DNA from: an uncultured Prevotellaceae bacterium
Lineage (GTDB): Bacteria > Bacteroidota > Bacteroidia > Bacteroidales > Bacteroidaceae
DNA: 38,700 nucleotides
NCBI GenBank assembly: GCA_900557555.1
Contig: USTH01000010.1
Location: 1-38,700, forward strand
Direction of reading: 5' to 3'
The notes below the pieces were generated by a model, which was not told where the DNA came from, made no database searches, and saw nothing but the letters and a program-made list of their open reading frames with translations. Position 1 is the stretch's first letter; every line of letters starts with the position of its first letter. The position numbers and the translations under genes are program-made. Positions 8,235 to 17,784 of this stretch are shown one piece after another.

Positions 8235-9326
8235 ATGATATTGACGTTTACATATTTGTTGCTCTTTCTTGTTCTGTTCCTCATGGAATTGCTGTATTTC
8301 AGGATTGCAGACAAGTATAATATCATTGACAAACCAAATGAACGGTCGTCGCACTCTACGGTTGTATTGAGGGGCGGTGGTGTGCTGTTTACCCTTGCCG
8401 TGATTGTGTGGGTGTTTTATCAACTGTTGTTTGGTCGCCATGCGTCAATGACAGGGGCAGAATTGGTGTGGAATTATCTACCGTTCATTATAGGCCTTGT
8501 GATGGTTTCGACTGTTAGTTTTGTAGATGACGTGGTGGGGACATCAAACAAGACTCGACTGATTGTACAGTTTGTCAGTGCCGCATTGCTTTGGTTTGGA
8601 GTAATGCCTTATTGTTATGGTGACTGTAGTGGGGGGGCACTCTGCTATGCCAGTGCAGCACTTTTGTCGGCGTGGGTTGTTATAGCTTCTGTCGGAACGA
8701 TGAATGTCTATAATTTTATGGACGGCATTAATGGCATAACCGGGGCATACTCACTGTCTGTGCTTGTCTCGCTTTTGGTACTTAACGAATGTGTTTTGCC
8801 AGACAGGTTTATTGTTCCCTCGCTTCTGGCGTGTGAATTGCTGGCAGTGGTGATTTTCTGCTATTTCAATTTCCGTCCTAAAGGCAAGGCAAAATGTTTT
8901 GCAGGTGATGTGGGCAGTGTTTCTATTGCCTTTATATTGCTCTTTGCTGTAATAAAGCTCATCTGTGCCACGGGCGACTGGTGTTGGATTGTTTTTCTTG
9001 CCGTCTATGGTGTTGACGGCTGTCTGACGATTTGCCACCGCATCATGCTTCACGAAAAGCTGGGGCAGGCACACAGAAAACATGCCTATCAGATTATGGC
9101 TAACGAATTGAAGATAAGCCCACTGAAAATTAGCGGATTATACATGACCTTGCAACTGGTGATAAATATGGTTATGATTTACGTTATACCAGACACTTTT
9201 ATCGCCCATGTATGTTATCTGGTTGGCATCTTGGTTGTGCTATCTGTGGCCTATATACTGTTTATGAGAAAATACTATCATCTGCATGCGGAGTATCTGA
9301 AGGCTTTGGAGAAAAATGTGAACTGA
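8235..9326 (+). CDS. polyprenyl-phosphate sugar-1-phosphate transferase (WecA/WbpL/MraY family)
   Basis: 363 residues and strongly hydrophobic, with about ten membrane segments. Family motifs in order: DKPNERSSHS plus RGGG near the N-terminus, FVDDVVGTSNKTRL (the acidic pair), NVYNFMDGINGITG, and KCFAGDVGSVS. These enzymes load a sugar-1-phosphate from a UDP-sugar onto undecaprenyl phosphate in the inner membrane, the first step of a surface glycan. The short cytoplasmic HRKHAYQ motif late in the chain fits the WbpL/WecA branch rather than MraY, which is also made unlikely by the neighbours. It starts 12 bases after the epimerase gene. Confidence 0.92.
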   Translation: MILTFTYLLLFLVLFLMELLYFRIADKYNIIDKPNERSSHSTVVLRGGGVLFTLAVIVWVFYQLLFGRHASMTGAELVWNYLPFIIGLVMVSTVSFVDDVVGTSNKTRLIVQFVSAALLWFGVMPYCYGDCSGGALCYASAALLSAWVVIASVGTMNVYNFMDGINGITGAYSLSVLVSLLVLNECVLPDRFIVPSLLACELLAVVIFCYFNFRPKGKAKCFAGDVGSVSIAFILLFAVIKLICATGDWCWIVFLAVYGVDGCLTICHRIMLHEKLGQAHRKHAYQIMANELKISPLKISGLYMTLQLVINMVMIYVIPDTFIAHVCYLVGILVVLSVAYILFMRKYYHLHAEYLKALEKNVN

Positions 9327-9404
9327 CGGACTGCAATGCATGTTTGCCTGTTCAAAATGTCTGTATGGTGAAGTGACTCAGTGATTAGCAATTAAAAGGA
9401 TTAT

Positions 9405-11339
9405 ATGATGGTGAACAAATTGTGCGGAGGCTATTTCAAGAGACTGATTGCCCCATATTGGACAATACTGTTGATAGACAGCCTTGTTGTGGTGTTGTCT
9501 GGGCTGGTGAGCTATGCTTTGGTGTATAGCCTGAAAGACCTGGTATATAATTTCGGATCCCTACTTATAATCCTGCTTACTTTAATGCCCGGCTATATAA
9601 TCGGCATGAAGGTGTTTGGTACCTATAGTGGCATTCTAAGATTTTCAGCGGCCATAGACTTCATAAAGCTGGCAGGGGCTTTTGTTTTTGGTGCTCTGAC
9701 AGCATTCTTCTTCCATAAGATATTGAGATACTATGTAGGCGAAAGCGTTCTGGAAATCAAGGGACTTACTTTTTTTATTTCTTTCATGCTTGCCACCTTG
9801 CTATGTCTCGGCTTCAGATTGTTGGTAATGTTTGTTTACAACAACATGATTTATGGTAAGAACCAGTTTCGGACTTTTGTCTATGGCACTCTGGAGAATG
9901 GGTTGGCTCTTGCAAAGAGCATCAATGCAGACAAGAACTCACCCTATGTTCTGAGTGGTTTTATAACTGATGACGAAAAAATGACCCGACACCGCATAAT
10001 GGGGGCAAGGGTCTACCATATATGCGATGACCTGATAGAAATTATGCGTCTGCGCCAGATTAAGGCTGTCTTTGTCAGTGCGTCAAGTTCAGAGGTGTTT
10101 AAAGGTAATGTTGAGTTGATTAACAAACTCATTAAAAACAACATCAAGATAATGATGCAACCCATTGAAATGGAGTGGGACGGCAAGAGCGACATAAACT
10201 TCCGCCAACTTCATGAGGTTGATATCGAGGACTTGTTGCCACGTGACAGGATTGATATTGATTTAGACTCCATAGGGAAACTGATTAAACATAAAGTAGT
10301 CCTTATTACGGGTGCGGCGGGCAGCATCGGTTATGAGATGGCAAGGCAGGTTGCCAAATTCTCCCCGGAACGTCTGGTGCTCGTGGACCAGGCAGAGACA
10401 CCGATGCATACCGTAAGACTGCACATGGCCAAACACTACGGTTGGCTTGAATGTGATACAATAGTAACCAGCATCTGCAACCAAAGTAAGATGGAGGCGA
10501 TATTCAAGGCCACACGCCCCGACTATGTTTTTCATGCAGCGGCCTATAAGCATGTGCCAATGATGGAAGATAATCCGTCAGAGGCAGTGCAAAACAATAT
10601 CAGAGGTACTCGTGTGATTGCAGATTTGGCTGTGAAATACGGTGCGAGGAAGTTTGTGATGATTTCAACAGACAAGGCTGTCAATCCGACCAACGTGATG
10701 GGGTGCTCAAAGCGTATATGTGAAATTTATTGCCAGTCACTTAATTCGGAAATAGTCAACGGGAATTCTGAATTGAAACAATATGACGGTTCGCCTGCCG
10801 TGACGCAGTTTATCACAACCCGCTTTGGAAATGTGTTGGGCAGCAATGGTTCCGTTATTCCCCTTTTCAAGAAGCAGATAGAGCAGGGAGGTCCCATTAC
10901 GGTTACTCATCCTGACATAATTCGCTATTTCATGCTTATACCCGAGGCTTGCCGTTTGGTGCTTGAGGCAGGTACAATGGGAAAGGGTGGCGAAATATTC
11001 GTGTTTGATATGGGGAAACCGGTACGCATTGCCGACTTGGCTCAGCGTATGATAGAGCTATCGGGTGCAACGGGCATTGAAATAAAGTATACAGGTCTTC
11101 GCAACGGTGAGAAACTATATGAAGAGGTTTTGTGTAAAGGCGAAGACTACAAGCCAACTGTCCACCCCAAGATTATGATTGCCAAAGTGCGCGAATATCC
11201 TTATAAACTTGCCTTGAAGAATGAGGATGACCTTTATGCACTCTCATTCTCCAATGATGATATGGCAATTGTGAGGAAGATGAAGGAGATTGTGCCGGAA
11301 TACCGTAGCCGTCACTCCAAATATGAAGTGTTGGATTAA
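9405..11339 (+). CDS. membrane-bound nucleotide-sugar 4,6-dehydratase (WbpM/FlaA1/CapD family)
   Basis: 644 residues. About four N-terminal membrane helices (residues 15-150) are followed by a CoA-binding-like domain (YGTLENGLALAKSI) and the catalytic SDR domain from about 295. That domain has the Rossmann motif VLITGAAGSIGYEMARQV, FHAAAYKHVPMMEDNP and STDKAVNPTNVMGCSKR, with the Met/Lys pair that replaces YxxxK in this family. It likely converts UDP-GlcNAc to UDP-4-keto-6-deoxy-GlcNAc, the precursor reduced by the epimerase-like enzyme two genes upstream. It follows the transferase after 78 bases. Its stop codon lies inside the 5-bp duplication left by the repeat element that begins at 11340. 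Confidence 0.93.
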   Translation: MMVNKLCGGYFKRLIAPYWTILLIDSLVVVLSGLVSYALVYSLKDLVYNFGSLLIILLTLMPGYIIGMKVFGTYSGILRFSAAIDFIKLAGAFVFGALTAFFFHKILRYYVGESVLEIKGLTFFISFMLATLLCLGFRLLVMFVYNNMIYGKNQFRTFVYGTLENGLALAKSINADKNSPYVLSGFITDDEKMTRHRIMGARVYHICDDLIEIMRLRQIKAVFVSASSSEVFKGNVELINKLIKNNIKIMMQPIEMEWDGKSDINFRQLHEVDIEDLLPRDRIDIDLDSIGKLIKHKVVLITGAAGSIGYEMARQVAKFSPERLVLVDQAETPMHTVRLHMAKHYGWLECDTIVTSICNQSKMEAIFKATRPDYVFHAAAYKHVPMMEDNPSEAVQNNIRGTRVIADLAVKYGARKFVMISTDKAVNPTNVMGCSKRICEIYCQSLNSEIVNGNSELKQYDGSPAVTQFITTRFGNVLGSNGSVIPLFKKQIEQGGPITVTHPDIIRYFMLIPEACRLVLEAGTMGKGGEIFVFDMGKPVRIADLAQRMIELSGATGIEIKYTGLRNGEKLYEEVLCKGEDYKPTVHPKIMIAKVREYPYKLALKNEDDLYALSFSNDDMAIVRKMKEIVPEYRSRHSKYEVLD

Positions 11340-11522
11340 CCCAAATCGCTCATTAGGTCGTAAATGATATCTTTTTTTGTTACTTCTTATTGCCTTTTGT
11401 TTTTATAAGGCATCTGTTGCTTGTTTTTAGCTCAAAATAGCCCGCTATTATTCGCTAAAACGACAAACACCATCTGCTCTCCTAAAAATCAAAATCCAAT
11501 AAGTCCTAACGACCGATTTGGG
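11340..11522. mobile_element. MITE-like element, full copy A (183 bp)
   Basis: The left end CCCAAATCGCTCATTAGGTC and the right end GTCCTAACGACCGATTTGGG are imperfect inverted repeats of about 20 bp. The 5 bases on each side are identical (ATTAA at 11335-11339 and 11523-11527), a target-site duplication. The interior has no open frame and contains a hairpin (arms 11417-11431 and 11454-11468). The reverse complement of 24603-24781 aligns along the whole length at roughly four in five positions. The left duplication contains the TAA stop of the preceding dehydratase gene, so insertion left the protein intact. No transposase is in the window, so the element is non-autonomous. The family of the mobilising transposase is unknown. 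Confidence 0.85.
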
Positions 11523-11527
11523 ATTAA

Positions 11528-11775
11528 CCCTTAGCCTAATTCGAGTAGCTTTTTTCCGATATTCTTGCAGGTGTCTGTGGGCACTTGCCATATTGTTGTA
11601 TCTTTATCTTTTTGGAAAGTGGAGATATGTTTCTTTTTATCTGGAGTGTTAATGTTTTTTAAATTGAAGCGTCGTGCGACAAAGTGACCAAAACAAAGTA
11701 GTTTTTGAACTATTTTCTATATATAAATATTTTTAATTTTGCACTTTGAAAGTAAATAGAATAAATCCGTTTTAT
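11528..11775 (+). promoter_or_regulatory. upstream region of the RND operon with a -7 box
   Basis: This AT-rich intergenic stretch lies between copy A of the repeat and the efflux operon. TAATTTTG at 11734-11741 matches the Bacteroidetes -7 box and would start transcription about 30 bases before ATG 11776. The only TTTG upstream (11704-11707) is 26 bases away, too far for the standard spacing. No regulator gene or clear operator was found, and nothing else is recognisable in the stretch. Confidence 0.4.
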
Positions 11776-13023
11776 ATGAATTACAGAAGATTATCTAAAT
11801 TGACAAATGCTTTTGTTGGAGCAATTTGTATTTTGGCATTGACAGGCTGTGGCCGAAAGCAGGCTGGTCAGCAGGCCTCTAACGAATATGCGGTTAGGAC
11901 CGTGACCACTTCAAGCCCAGAACTGAACTACACCTATCCTGCAACAATAAAGGGAAAACAGGATATAGAGATTCGACCTCGTGTGGCTGGCAACATTGTA
12001 AAGGTATGTGTTGACGAGGGTGCTACGGTTCATGCTGGCCAGACCTTGTTTGTGATTGATGACGTGACATACCGTGAAGCTGTTAATCAGGCTTCTGCTG
12101 CAGTTAACCAGGCTAAGGCAAGTCTCAATCAGGCCAATGCCGCATTGGCTACTGCAAAACTGACTTATAACAATAAGAAAGAGTTGCTTAACAAGAAGAT
12201 TATCGGTGACTATGAATTTCAGTCAGCTCAGAATGCCTTGGCACAGGCAGAGGCATCTGTTGCAACGGCCAATGCAGGTGTCGCTTCGGCAAAGGCAGCA
12301 TTGGTTTCTGCTCAGCAAAATCTGTCGTACTGCTATGTTAAGAGTCCTGCTAACGGTGTTGTTGGTTCAATACCTTACCGTGTGGGTGCCTTGGTTAGCA
12401 GTTCAAGTGCTCAACCGCTTACGACAGTCTCAAATATTGAGACGATGTATGTTTATTTCTCGGTAACAGAAAAGCAACTTCTTGAGATGACTCGTTCTAC
12501 GGGTGACACCAAGTCGATACTCGCTTCAATGCCGGGAGTTCAGCTCAAACTTGTTGACGGCACAATTTATGACAAAACAGGCAAGGTGAGTACCATCAGT
12601 GGTGTTATTGACCAAACAACAGGGTCAGTGTCAATTCGTGCCGACTTTGCAAATCCCCAGCACCTGCTCAAGACAGGTGGAACAGGAAACATCCTTGTGC
12701 CTTATGTTTCAAAAGATGCTATTGTTATTCCCCAAAGTGCTACTGTTGAGCTTCAGGATCAGAAGTATGTCTATGTTGTAGGTAAGGATAACAAGGTGGC
12801 CTTTACTGTAATCAAAGTGGCCGATGTCAACGACAGCCAGAACTATATTGTAACTGCTGGCCTCAAGGCAGGTGATCGTATCGTGACCCAAGGCGTTGCT
12901 CAGGGTATCTCTGCTCTTACTGACGGTATGGAGATTACTCCTATTACAGAGGAACAGGCTGCAAAGAAAGTTCAGCAGGCTATTCAGATGGGCGGGGCAG
13001 ACCTTACCAAGATGAAGAAGTAA
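11776..13023 (+). CDS. RND efflux periplasmic adaptor (membrane fusion protein), lipoprotein
   Basis: 415 residues from ATG 11776. A TTG 30 bases upstream lies at the predicted transcription start and was rejected. The signal peptide ends in a lipobox (LALTGC, Cys25), so it is a lipidated AcrA/MexA-type adaptor. Parts in order: barrel-sandwich lipoyl half (IEIRPRVAGNIVKVCVDEGA), an alpha-hairpin coiled coil with alanine/glutamine heptads (AVNQAKASLNQANAALATAK), the second lipoyl half (SYCYVKSPANGVVGSIPYRV), then beta-barrel and membrane-proximal domains. It links the inner-membrane pump to the outer-membrane channel encoded next. It is the first gene of the adaptor-pump-channel operon. Confidence 0.94.
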   Translation: MNYRRLSKLTNAFVGAICILALTGCGRKQAGQQASNEYAVRTVTTSSPELNYTYPATIKGKQDIEIRPRVAGNIVKVCVDEGATVHAGQTLFVIDDVTYREAVNQASAAVNQAKASLNQANAALATAKLTYNNKKELLNKKIIGDYEFQSAQNALAQAEASVATANAGVASAKAALVSAQQNLSYCYVKSPANGVVGSIPYRVGALVSSSSAQPLTTVSNIETMYVYFSVTEKQLLEMTRSTGDTKSILASMPGVQLKLVDGTIYDKTGKVSTISGVIDQTTGSVSIRADFANPQHLLKTGGTGNILVPYVSKDAIVIPQSATVELQDQKYVYVVGKDNKVAFTVIKVADVNDSQNYIVTAGLKAGDRIVTQGVAQGISALTDGMEITPITEEQAAKKVQQAIQMGGADLTKMKK

Positions 13024-13114
13024 TGTCTCAAGTCTGTATGCTGACAGGGTTTATTGTAATCCAAGATAGATTTTGTTACTATAGTAAGACGATTTAAACA
13101 AAGACAACAACACA

Positions 13115-16100
13115 ATGAAACTTGAAACCTTTATAAGAAGGCCGGTGCTTTCAACCGTTATATCCGTATTGATAGTGATATTGGGTATTATCGGTCTGAT
13201 AGCTATGCCTATTGAACAATATCCGAACATTGCGCCTCCTACAATTCAGGTGCGTGCCACCTATACAGGTGCAGATGCCCAGACTGTGTTGAATTCGGTT
13301 GTCGCTCCGCTTGAGGAAAGTATAAACGGTGTGGAAAACATGACGTATATGACCTCATCGGCAACCAACGACGGTAGTGCAAACATCACAGTATATTTCA
13401 AGCAGGGTACTGATGCGGACATGGCGGCCGTGAATGTGCAGAACCGTGTGGCACAGGCTCAAAACCTTTTGCCTGCCGAGGTTGTCAGCGTGGGTGTTAC
13501 AACGCAGAAACGCCAGACTTCGCAGGTGCTCATCTATGCGCTTACTTCAGATAAGGGACAGTATAGCGAAGACTTCCTCACCAACTACAATGCCATTAAC
13601 ATCGCCCCAGTTATACAGCGTGTGAAGGGTGTTGGCTCGTGTGACGGCTTTGGTGCAAAAACTTATTCTATGCGTATCTGGCTTGACCCTACAAAGATGA
13701 AGGAACACTCGCTTGTGCCCTCCGACATCTCTGCCGTGCTGGCTTCTCAGAACATTGAGGCGGCTCCTGGAAAACTGGGTGAAAACTATAATACGCAATT
13801 TGAGTATGTGCTCCGCTACACCGGACGTCTGAAAACTGCTCAGGAGTTTGAGAACATGGTAATCTATTCCAATCCAGACGGAACGACCCTCAAACTTAAA
13901 GACGTGGCTAAGGTTGAACTCGGTGCACTGATGTATATTGTCAACAACCTTGTAGACGGTAAACCAGCCGTTACCAATATGGTGACCCAGATGTCTGGTA
14001 GTAACGCCAATGAAATCGTAAAAGATGTCAAGGCCCAGATGGACGAGCTCTCCAAGTCTTTCCCTCCGGGAATGAATATTGTGTATGGTATGGACGTAAC
14101 AGAGTTCCTTTATGCTTCAATACATGAGGTTATCGAAACACTGATTATTGCATTTATTCTTGTGATTTTGGTGGTGTATGTGTTCTTGCAGGATTTCCGC
14201 TCAACCATTATTCCTTGTATTGCAGTTCCTGTATCTTTGATAGGTACATTCTTCTTCCTTAATTTATTCGGCTTCAGTATAAACCTGCTTACGTTGTCGG
14301 CTCTTGTGCTTGCCATTGCCATCGTGGTTGACGATGCCATCGTTGTGGTGGAGGCGGTTCACGCCAAACTTGATCAGGGATATAAGTCTGCCCGCGTGGC
14401 AAGTATTGATGCCATGAATGAGATTTCCGGAGCGATAATCTCTATTACTCTTGTGATGTCAGCAGTGTTTATTCCTGTAAGTTTTGTAGGTGGCACTTCA
14501 GGCTCATTCTACCGCGAGTTTGGTGTGACAATGGCTGTGTCTATCATAATTTCCGCCATTAACGCATTGACATTGAGTCCGGCCCTTTGTGCAATCTTCT
14601 TGAAGGCACATGACCCAAACAAGAAGATGACGATAATTGATAAGTTTCATGCTTCTTTTAATGCGGCTTATGACAAGATGCTTGGACGCTACCGCAAGTT
14701 GGTGGAATTCTTTATCAAGGCTAAAGCTGTGTCTATCGGTGTTGTTGTAGCAGCCGTCATTGCGATGGTAGCGCTTATGGGCTACACCAAGACCGGACTT
14801 ATTCCTGACGAGGATACTGGCACTGTGTTTGCTACGGTTTCTCTTGCTCCTGGTACAGGCAAGGAAAAGACTACAGAGACCATGCAGACCATTCAGAAAA
14901 TGCTTGAGGCAAATCCTGCCGTGAGCACCTCAATTCAGATTATTGGTTATAACTTCATTGCTGGCCAAGGCTCTAACCAGGGTACTTTCATTCTGAAACT
15001 CAAGCCTTTTGATGAGCGTAAGGAAGCCTATATGTCTTCAACGGAGGTTGTGAAGAAGATTTTTGCACAGTCTTCTGCATTGAAAGATGCTCAGGTGATG
15101 GCGTTTGCTCCACCAATGATTTCGGGTTATGGTGCATCTAACGGACTTACCCTGTCCATGCAGGACAAGACTGGTGGCTCTGTAGACAAGTTCTTTGCGC
15201 AGACCGGAAAATTCCTCGCTGCTCTCAACCAACGTCCGGAGATTCAGTATGCCATGACTTCGTTTAACTCATCATATCCGCAATATCAGATTTCGGTAGA
15301 TGTTGACAAGTGCACGCGTGCCGGTACTTCTCCCAAGGAGGTTCTGTCAGTGCTGCAGGGCTATTATGGTGGTTTGTATTCTTCAAACTTCAATGCCTAT
15401 GGCAAACTCTATCGTGTGATGATTCAAGGAATGCCAGAAACACGTATCGATGAGAATTCGCTGAACTCTATTTTTGTACGTATCAATGGTGAGATGGCAC
15501 CTGTGTCAAGCTTTATTACTTTGAAGAAGATTTATGGTCCTTCAAACATTGACAGATTTAACCTCTTTACTTCAATCAATGTCAATGTATCTCCTAATAC
15601 AGGTTTCTCAACAGGTGATGCTATGAAAGCCGTGAAAGAAGTAGCTGAACAAACCCTTGACTCTGGTTATGGTTATGAGTATTCTGGTTTGACCCGCTCG
15701 GAGAGTGAGTCTTCAAACAATACATCTTTGATTTTTGTTCTGTGCTTCGTATTCATCTACCTCATATTGAGTGCACAGTACGAGAGTTACATTCTTCCGT
15801 TGTCAGTAGTGCTGTCAATTCCGTTTGGTTTGGTCGGTGCATTCCTGTTTACCAACATTTTCGGCCATGCTAACGATATCTATACACAGATTGCACTGAT
15901 TATGCTTATCGGTTTGTTGGCGAAGAATGCTATTCTTATTGTTCAGTTTGCGCTTGAACGCCGTCAGACTGGTATGGCCATCAAATGGTCGGCCATTCTC
16001 GGTGCTTCGGCTCGTTTGCGCCCAATTCTGATGACATCTATGGCCATGGTTATAGGTTTGCTCCCATTGATGTTTGCTTCAGGTGTTGGAGCTAACGGAA

Positions 16101-16294
16101 ACTCTACTCTTGGAGCCAGTGCCGTAGGTGGTATGCTTGTGGGCATGGTTCTTCAGGTGCTTGTCGTTCCATGTCTGTTCGTTATCTTCCAATGGCTGCA
16201 GGAGCGAATCAGCCCGATGAAGTTCATCGGTCTTGTACGTGGCGACGATGATACCGAATTAAAGCAGTACACAAATCCTGTAAAATCTAAATAA
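13115..16294 (+). CDS. RND multidrug efflux permease (HAE1, AcrB-like)
   Basis: 1059 residues with the full two-fold RND layout: a first membrane helix (FIRRPVLSTVISVLIVILG), a large periplasmic loop, helices 2-7, a second loop, and helices 8-12. GADAQTVLNSVVAPLEESINGV near 51-72 is the conserved HAE1 pore-domain start. VLAIAIVVDDAIVVVEAV carries the paired aspartates of TM4 used for proton relay. The protein exports drugs, bile acids or other amphiphiles from the periplasm using the proton gradient. The adaptor gene lies 91 bases upstream and the outer-membrane channel gene 15 bases downstream, giving a MexAB-OprM-like complex. Substrates cannot be predicted. Confidence 0.96.
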   Translation: MKLETFIRRPVLSTVISVLIVILGIIGLIAMPIEQYPNIAPPTIQVRATYTGADAQTVLNSVVAPLEESINGVENMTYMTSSATNDGSANITVYFKQGTDADMAAVNVQNRVAQAQNLLPAEVVSVGVTTQKRQTSQVLIYALTSDKGQYSEDFLTNYNAINIAPVIQRVKGVGSCDGFGAKTYSMRIWLDPTKMKEHSLVPSDISAVLASQNIEAAPGKLGENYNTQFEYVLRYTGRLKTAQEFENMVIYSNPDGTTLKLKDVAKVELGALMYIVNNLVDGKPAVTNMVTQMSGSNANEIVKDVKAQMDELSKSFPPGMNIVYGMDVTEFLYASIHEVIETLIIAFILVILVVYVFLQDFRSTIIPCIAVPVSLIGTFFFLNLFGFSINLLTLSALVLAIAIVVDDAIVVVEAVHAKLDQGYKSARVASIDAMNEISGAIISITLVMSAVFIPVSFVGGTSGSFYREFGVTMAVSIIISAINALTLSPALCAIFLKAHDPNKKMTIIDKFHASFNAAYDKMLGRYRKLVEFFIKAKAVSIGVVVAAVIAMVALMGYTKTGLIPDEDTGTVFATVSLAPGTGKEKTTETMQTIQKMLEANPAVSTSIQIIGYNFIAGQGSNQGTFILKLKPFDERKEAYMSSTEVVKKIFAQSSALKDAQVMAFAPPMISGYGASNGLTLSMQDKTGGSVDKFFAQTGKFLAALNQRPEIQYAMTSFNSSYPQYQISVDVDKCTRAGTSPKEVLSVLQGYYGGLYSSNFNAYGKLYRVMIQGMPETRIDENSLNSIFVRINGEMAPVSSFITLKKIYGPSNIDRFNLFTSINVNVSPNTGFSTGDAMKAVKEVAEQTLDSGYGYEYSGLTRSESESSNNTSLIFVLCFVFIYLILSAQYESYILPLSVVLSIPFGLVGAFLFTNIFGHANDIYTQIALIMLIGLLAKNAILIVQFALERRQTGMAIKWSAILGASARLRPILMTSMAMVIGLLPLMFASGVGANGNSTLGASAVGGMLVGMVLQVLVVPCLFVIFQWLQERISPMKFIGLVRGDDDTELKQYTNPVKSK

Positions 16295-16309
16295 TAAGGT
16301 TACATTCAT

Positions 16310-17689
16310 ATGAAAAAAACACTATATATCATAATGTCTTGCACTCTGCTCTTGAGCAGTTGTGGCATTTACAAAAAATATGAGCGTCCGGAGGTAAATA
16401 CCAAGGGATTGTATCGTGATACATTGAGTGACCAGGACACCTTGGTGTCTAATGATACCACTACTCTTGGCTCCACTCCTTGGCGAGAAGTCTTCACCGA
16501 CCCCAAACTGCAGACTCTTATCGATAGTGCTTTGTCAAACAATAGCGACTTGCTTACCGCCGCCCTTTCTGTAAAGCAATCAGAGGATATGCTTAAAGTC
16601 GCCAAATTGGCCTATGTTCCGTCGTTTGTGTTTTCTCCCAATGGGGCTTTGAGTTCTTGGGATGGTGCAAAGACGAACAAAACATATTCATTGCCCATAC
16701 AGGCATCATGGACGGTAGACCTGTTTGGTAGCCTGCTCAATGCCAAACGTGCCCAGCAGATGGTTCTTGTTCAGGCTCGTGATTATCAGAGAGCTGTACG
16801 CACCTCAATCATATCAGGTGTCGCCAACTGCTATTACACGCTGCTCATGCTTGACGAACAGCTTAGAATCACAAAAGAGACTGAGGCACTAACAGAGCAG
16901 ACATGGAAAACGATGCAGGATATGAAAGAGTATTATGGCTATAACGAGGGCTCTGTGTTGTCTGCCAAAGCTAATTACCTTTCTGTCAAAGCCTCTATAC
17001 CAGAGATTGAGCGTCAGATTCGTGAAACGGAAAATTCGCTAAGCCTTCTCCTTGCTCAAGCTCCGACAAGAATTGATCGTGGCACCTTTGCCGGGCAAAG
17101 TCTGCCAGAGAATTTGCGTACAGGTGTAGGCATCCAAGTGCTTGCCAACCGCCCAGACGTACATGCCAAGGAGATGGCATTAGCCAACTGCTTCTATAAT
17201 GTAAACAAAGCACGTTCGGCTTTCTATCCTAACATTACGATAACAGGCTCTGCCGCTTGGACTAATTCTTCTGGCATGGGGATTGTCAATCCCGGCAAGA
17301 TGCTGCTCAATGCGGTAGGCTCGTTGGTGCAGCCAATATTCCAACATGGTCAGTTGATAGCAGGCCTTAGAGTTGCCAAGTCGCAACAGGAACAGGCTTA
17401 CATCGCATGGCAACAGTCTATTTTGAATGCAGGAAGTGAAGTGAGCAATGCGTTAAAGCTATATGAAACGTCAGCTAAATTGTCGGAAATTGAGGCAGAG
17501 CGGGTAGAAACTCTGCAAAGCAATGTAGAGGCAGTCACTGCTCTTATGGCCAACGGTTCCACTTATCTTGAAGTTATAACAGCCCAACAGGCCCTTCTTG
17601 CAAGTAAGCTGCAGAAAGTGGTAGATGACTTTAATAAAATGCAGGCAGTAGTTAATCTGTATTATGCTCTCGGCGGAGGGCGTGATTAG
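16310..17689 (+). CDS. RND efflux outer-membrane channel lipoprotein (OprM/TolC family)
   Basis: 459 residues. Signal peptide with lipobox LLLSSC (Cys18). Two OEP repeats are visible; the first includes WREVFTDPKLQTLIDSALSNN, and the second begins near the VLANRPDVHAKEMALANCFYN motif typical of NodT/OprM proteins. Long alpha-helical stretches rich in Ala and Gln form the periplasmic tunnel, and LVQPIFQHGQLIAGLRVAKS is also a family hallmark. The trimeric channel completes the tripartite pump with the two preceding products. A 95-base gap separates it from the acyltransferase gene that follows. Confidence 0.94.
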   Translation: MKKTLYIIMSCTLLLSSCGIYKKYERPEVNTKGLYRDTLSDQDTLVSNDTTTLGSTPWREVFTDPKLQTLIDSALSNNSDLLTAALSVKQSEDMLKVAKLAYVPSFVFSPNGALSSWDGAKTNKTYSLPIQASWTVDLFGSLLNAKRAQQMVLVQARDYQRAVRTSIISGVANCYYTLLMLDEQLRITKETEALTEQTWKTMQDMKEYYGYNEGSVLSAKANYLSVKASIPEIERQIRETENSLSLLLAQAPTRIDRGTFAGQSLPENLRTGVGIQVLANRPDVHAKEMALANCFYNVNKARSAFYPNITITGSAAWTNSSGMGIVNPGKMLLNAVGSLVQPIFQHGQLIAGLRVAKSQQEQAYIAWQQSILNAGSEVSNALKLYETSAKLSEIEAERVETLQSNVEAVTALMANGSTYLEVITAQQALLASKLQKVVDDFNKMQAVVNLYYALGGGRD

Positions 17690-17784
17690 GTCTGAAGCTT
17701 CAATTGAAACAAAAATCAAAGTAAAACTCAACGCTAAACGGCTTCGCTGCTTTTAGTTGCGTGCCGTCAAACAAACAATAAGTT

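Noticed and set aside
17690..17784. Weak stem between the efflux channel and the LpxA-like gene
   Set aside because: The pairing around 17739-17762 is broken and has no T run; not enough for a terminator call.
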